Origin: Smallanthus sonchifolius
Lineage: Eukaryota > Streptophyta > Magnoliopsida > Asterales > Asteraceae
Assembly (NCBI GenBank): GCA_023525975.1
Contig: CM042034.1
Coordinates: 20,007,501-20,071,500, forward strand
Direction: 5' to 3'
DNA: 64,000 nucleotides
Below are positions 60,801-64,000 of this stretch, piece by piece (the first letter of the stretch is position 1; each line of letters opens with the position of its first letter). The notes below the pieces were generated by a model that saw only the letters and a list, made by a program, of their open reading frames with translations, was not told the origin of the DNA and did no database searches. The translations under genes and the position numbers were made by a program.

Positions 60801-60945
60801 GCAAGCTTCGGAATATAATAGACATCATTGAGAGACACATGAGGGGTAGATACAGATCCAACACCCTCTACCAACATGGATGTAGCACTAGCAGACATGA
60901 CAGAAGAAGGCGAAACATGAGACAAAGAAGAAAAGAGGACAGATA
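57842..60945 (-). pseudogene. Copia-2 pol: integrase, RT, RNase H
   Basis: An open frame of over 1,000 codons, joined by a frameshift near 60945 to the gag-protease part. In order: end of protease (LNDVYYIPKLALNLASVSQL), GAG-pre-integrase (WHSRLGHVS...CKLAKFSALPF), and the integrase core with FDIVHSDVWG and PQQNGVAERKHR. The second acidic site reads LFWCDLGGGY where the family has a TDNGGEY-like block, so integrase is probably weakened. RT shows IDVKNAFLNGDLHEEVYM and LYVDDMIIT. RNase H shows AYSDADWDSDPNDRKSTTG and SSTEAEYRAM, ending with IADVFTKA. The long open frame suggests a fairly recent insertion. Confidence 0.93.
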
Positions 60946-62041
60946 GGGAGACATATGATGTGAGGCACCAGAATCCAAAATCCATAATGATGACGAAATA
61001 CCTGAGGTACCAGATGAAGACAGTCTCGCAGCAGACATAGCGGTAGGGTTGGCGGCAAGGAACTGTCTGAACTGTTCAAATACTTGTGGATCCAGAGCAG
61101 ATGGTGGTTTGTTCATTTCTACAGATGGTGGTGTAGCAGCAGCAGTAAGCGGAGGTGGTTTAAATGTCCATGAAGATGGACCAGATGAACCAGCAGAAGT
61201 GGACGTCCGAGACAAAAGTTGTCCACCTGATCTGTTCTGTTGTGAGGGCTTCTACAAGGTAGAATTCCTTCTGCTAAGTAATAATGGACATTGAGACTTC
61301 CAATGATTTTTCCCTTTGCAGAAGGCACATTCATCAAATGCAACTTTAGCACCTTGTCTAGGCTGATTAGGGGGAACAGCAAACTCCAGGAGTTACTTTA
61401 GGACCTTTATCAACCTGAGATTTTAACCGAGTTTCCTCTGCAATCAACTCGTGAACAACCGAATCAACTGTTGGAAGAGGGGAACGATGAAGAATCGTTC
61501 CACGTAGTCCTTCAAAATCTGAACGTAATGCCATCAAAAATTGTACCAAACGTTGTTACTCCCTTCGAACAATATAAGGTTTAAACCCCTTCAATGCTGC
61601 AGATTCCGTAAGTGCCAATTGATCCCATAAATCTGACATAGCTCCATAAAAATCTTGAATGCTCATCTCATTCTGTTGAAGAGCACGGATATCAAACTCC
61701 AACTGGTACTGTTTAGCAAAGTTAGACTGAGTATACAGCTTTTCCAAATGATCTCAAACTTCCTTAGCTGTGTCATATTTAGCCAACTGAATACCAATGG
61801 ATTGACCTACAGAGTTGTTGATCCAAGTTATAATCTTAGAGTTATCTGTTTCCCATGTATTGAGAGCTAAGGCATACTCAGTAGCCTTAGACTTATCAGT
61901 AGGCTTTCCCTTAGTACCTGTTACATAACCCCACATATTTTTCCCACGAAGAAAGTTTTTCATTATGTAACTCCAGTAAGTGTAGTTTTTACCATCTAGA
62001 CGAGTACTAATAGACTGAAGAGAGTCATCTTTCCCAGCCAT
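60946..62041 (-). pseudogene. Copia-2 gag and protease start, degraded
   Basis: Starts MAGKDDSLQSISTRLDGKNY at 62041; a TTG further upstream is not the start. Lesions in order: TGA at 61754-61756 where KEVWDHLE is expected (Trp lost), TAA at 61556-61558 after YIVRRE, a frameshift at about 61385 after KVTPGV, TAG at 61252-61254, and a frameshift at about 60945. Between them are normal gag blocks (QQNEMSIQDFYGAMSDLWDQ, VQFLMALRSDFEGLRG), a CCHC knuckle (CAFCKGKNHWKSQC) and the protease site WILDSGASHHM. The gag is thus far more damaged than pol. Confidence 0.9.
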
Positions 62042-62058
62042 ATTATCAAAATAGAATA

Positions 62059-62290
62059 ACCGCAAAATTGAATTACCGCAAACTTCAAATTACCGCAAAC
62101 CTCAAACACCGCAAACTTTGTAACCGCAAACTTGGTAAAAACCGCAAACTTGGTAAAACTGCAAACTTGGTAACCGCAAACTTGGTAAAACCGCAAACTT
62201 GGTAACCGCAAACTTGGTAATACCGCAAACTTGGTAAAACCGCAAACTTCGTGAAACCGCAAACTTCGTGAAGCCGCAAACTTAGTAAAA
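62059..62290. repeat. 16-18 bp minisatellite in the Copia-2 leader, about 14 units
   Basis: The repeated unit is ACCGCAAACTTGGTAA with small length changes and substitutions, ending 18 bp from the gag start codon. It produces chance frames reading KFAVTKFAV. It lies between the PBS-like site and gag. Confidence 0.92.
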
Positions 62291-62478
62291 CAGGACAGAA
62301 ACGATGTCCAAAACTGTCAATCTGTCCAGAAGCTCTTCTAAATACACAAGTCAGTTCAAATAAAACAGAATCCGTAACTTTGATACCTCACGAGTCAACA
62401 AAAATCGTTGTAAGCTTAGCAGATGCGTCAACGAACGAAACAACCCTTCAACAACGAACAAACCAACGAACGAAACAA

Positions 62479-62970
62479 CCCTTAAATTCCTCCCACGGGA
62501 GTGCATTGGCCATGGCTAGACCCAACATTTGGACCTGAGCGTTCCACCATGTGAGAGCCGGGCCCTCCAAAGTACCAGAAGCAAACTTGACCTGATTGGC
62601 CAAAGGACAGTTGCACATGGCAAATACCGACTCTACTTTCTCGAACCAACGGAGTAGTCCGACAGCTCCTTCAGCTCCACTAAAGGTGTGGGGCTTACAG
62701 TCCATAAATGTCTTGAATGTGCATGTTGGCTGCTGATTCTGCTGACCTGGATTTAGAAACATAATATAGGATCGGGATTATAAAGCTTGGGAAAGGCGCT
62801 TTGAGTGATGAATTAACCTCACTAGTCAAATGGTTATAGCATTTACCTGCAGCATTCTGTGCTACTAGAGCCTCAGCCACACTATCTTTGATTAGTGCCG
62901 CCAGCTCAGCTGCTGTCATGTTAATGGTACCTCGGCCACCAGCACGACCTCCACGTCCTGTTCCCGACAA
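62479..62970 (-). pseudogene. Ty3/gypsy gag N-terminal part with an apparent intron
   Basis: The first part (62970-62847) reads SGTGRGGRAGGRGTINMTAA and EALVAQNAAG. Its first codon is TTG where ATG is expected. The second part (62746-62479) reads QQNQQPTCTFKTFMDCKPHT, LLRWFEKVESVFAMCNCP and GTLEGPALTWWNAQVQMLG, a typical gypsy gag. Between them 100 nt (62747-62846) start GTAAAT and end CTAAATCCAG, and removing them joins Gly-Gln in frame. Homology stops at WEEFK near 62479, where rearranged Copia-2 leader sequence begins. Rest of the element not found. Confidence 0.78.
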
Positions 62971-63224
62971 GATTCTTCACATTCACAAATACAAAATAAT
63001 GAGAAATATATCGCATTTCAAACATTATATGTACAAGTAATGAAATGATAACACAACATCTAATCTTTTGAAATTAAATAAATTGTAAAGCTACAAAATA
63101 AATAACTCAAAACATCAAACTTCTCATGCTTTTATTGAATGGGAACAACCTTACCCATCTAGGTTTGAAATAGAAAGAACATAAACAAAGCATAAATGAA
63201 AGGAAATATAAGATAGAAAAATCA

Positions 63225-63901
63225 TCAAACATCCTCGTCATCGGATGAAATACATGATAGTGCATCATCAATCACGACCGGCTCCTCCTCGGGTGGCCCC
63301 TCCTCTAAGTGCTCATCCTCAAACGGCTCCTCGTCGTCAGAAAGTGGGATATTCTCCGGCCAAAGTGTTGCTTGCATTTGGGCTTCCAGATGGGTCACCC
63401 TCTCCAGAATCCCCTCAGCAGCATGTTCCGAGGTGTCCACCCTCGTCTCCAAATGCTGAACTCTATGACCTGATCCGTCACTGCTAGTTCAGCGGTCAAA
63501 AGCTCTATCCCTACCTTATTCTCCTCTATTTGTGACTCCCGCTGCAGAATGTCGGGTATCTCATCAGTAGCATCTTTCACAATGCTTAACTCCCTAGACA
63601 TGTAAAATACAAAAGCCGCAAAAGCTTGTTCCATAATGCATGGCAAGCTAGGTAAAGTAAATGATGAGGAAGTGGAACCAAAGTAGGGTGATGGGACATT
63701 TCCCATTTCGATCCATCTTTGGATCATTTTCGGGTATTCATTCCAATTGCTGGCAGGATTCGTTACTTGCGCGCTACTCGGTTCACCCTGATCAACCGAA
63801 TTGTCACTAGAACTAGTCCGGCGCCTTTTGGGCTCCGGGGATGGTAGAATAGGTGCATCATGTCCTGGTGCCTTAGGTGATGGTGGTGGGGTTGACGACA
63901 T
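63225..63901 (-). pseudogene. unidentified acidic, Pro-rich ORF with one frameshift
   Basis: Starts MSSTPPPSPKAPGHDAPILP at 63901. Then come a basic patch (EPKRRRTSSS), a hydrophobic Cys/Phe region (IMEQAFAAFVFYMSRE) and a helical, coiled-coil-like stretch (IEENKVGIELLTAEL). A frameshift at about 63470 leads into HRVQHLETRVDTSEHAAEGI and an acidic end (LSDDEEPFEDEHLEEGPPEE ... SSDDEDV) that stops at 63225. I do not recognise the family. It lies 255 bp upstream of the gypsy gag on the same strand, so it may be an extra ORF or leader exon of that element. A host gene fragment is the alternative. Confidence 0.5.
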
Positions 63902-64000
63902 GGTCCGGTAACATAATATATAAGTGCCAATACATAACGCTTATGATATGTAACTAATGTGTGAGGTTATAGTCTAGTATGCAATCCTAGTTCTCTATAA

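Larger units (their letters stand above)
57689..62400 (-). mobile_element. Ty1/copia retrotransposon Copia-2 (5' LTR not found)
   Basis: Read leftward: gag (starts 62041), protease, integrase, RT, RNase H, then the polypurine tract TTTGAGGGGGGA (57829-57840) and a short 3' LTR. A weak PBS-like site (minus strand GAGGTATCAAAG, about 62380-62391) lies beyond a minisatellite leader. No copy of the 3' LTR is seen on the right, so the 5' end is rearranged or lost. The right limit is approximate. Confidence 0.85.

Noticed and set aside
62085..62279. Frames reading KFAVTKFAVF...
   Set aside because: Direct translation of the Copia-2 leader minisatellite.

Overview
This is nuclear DNA of a flowering plant: genes with GT-AG introns, AT-rich spacers, and most of the sequence made of transposable elements. 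Organism: protein motifs (a subfamily XV bHLH factor, an IAA27-type Aux/IAA) indicate a eudicot. The retroelement and PIF/Harbinger families look like those common in Asteraceae, but that placement is from memory and is only inference. I see no bacterial, organellar or CRISPR features.

Three host genes can be supported. (1) A bHLH68-like transcription factor on the minus strand (6156-9676), rebuilt here from seven core exons plus a tandemly duplicated, frame-preserving extra exon. (2) An Aux/IAA auxin co-repressor of the IAA27 type on the plus strand (46189-48138), five exons. (3) An F-box/leucine-rich-repeat gene on the plus strand (55167-56559), three exons, its start codon 73 nt downstream of a hAT-type MITE. 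They are unrelated and do not form a cluster.

Layout. 1-4671: 5' part of a minus-strand Ty3/gypsy retrotransposon (RT start, protease, gag, leader, PBS, 2.08-kb 5' LTR), cut by the window edge. 4672-5734: a tandem repeat and a CACTA end. 5735-11220: the bHLH gene and its flanks. 11221-29719: gene-poor DNA with two dead PIF/Harbinger transposase copies, several short Helitrons, hAT elements, a MITE and a minisatellite. 29720-43023: a Ty1/copia element of about 5.1 kb swollen to 13.3 kb by three later insertions, each with a perfect 5-bp target duplication: a 2.8-kb LTR element with no coding capacity and two solo LTRs of one family in opposite orientations. 43024-45840: decayed repeats and a MITE. 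45842-48330: IAA27. 48615-55093: MITE-like elements, a LINE 3' fragment, hAT elements, a poly-G tract, a 329-bp tandem duplication and a SINE. 55167-56559: the F-box gene. 57124-62400: an LTR fragment and a second Ty1/copia element with a long open pol frame. 62479-63901: a Ty3/gypsy gag fragment that looks intron-containing and an unidentified acidic ORF.

Points most worth a second look: the duplicated cassette exon in the bHLH gene; short GCG-containing palindromes or repeats in the LTR or leader of three unrelated retroelements, in one case directly upstream of an LTR TATA box; the 100-nt intron in a gypsy gag; and the pattern that the nonsense mutations that can be judged in the retroelement frames are all C:G to T:A transitions, mostly CAA to TAA.
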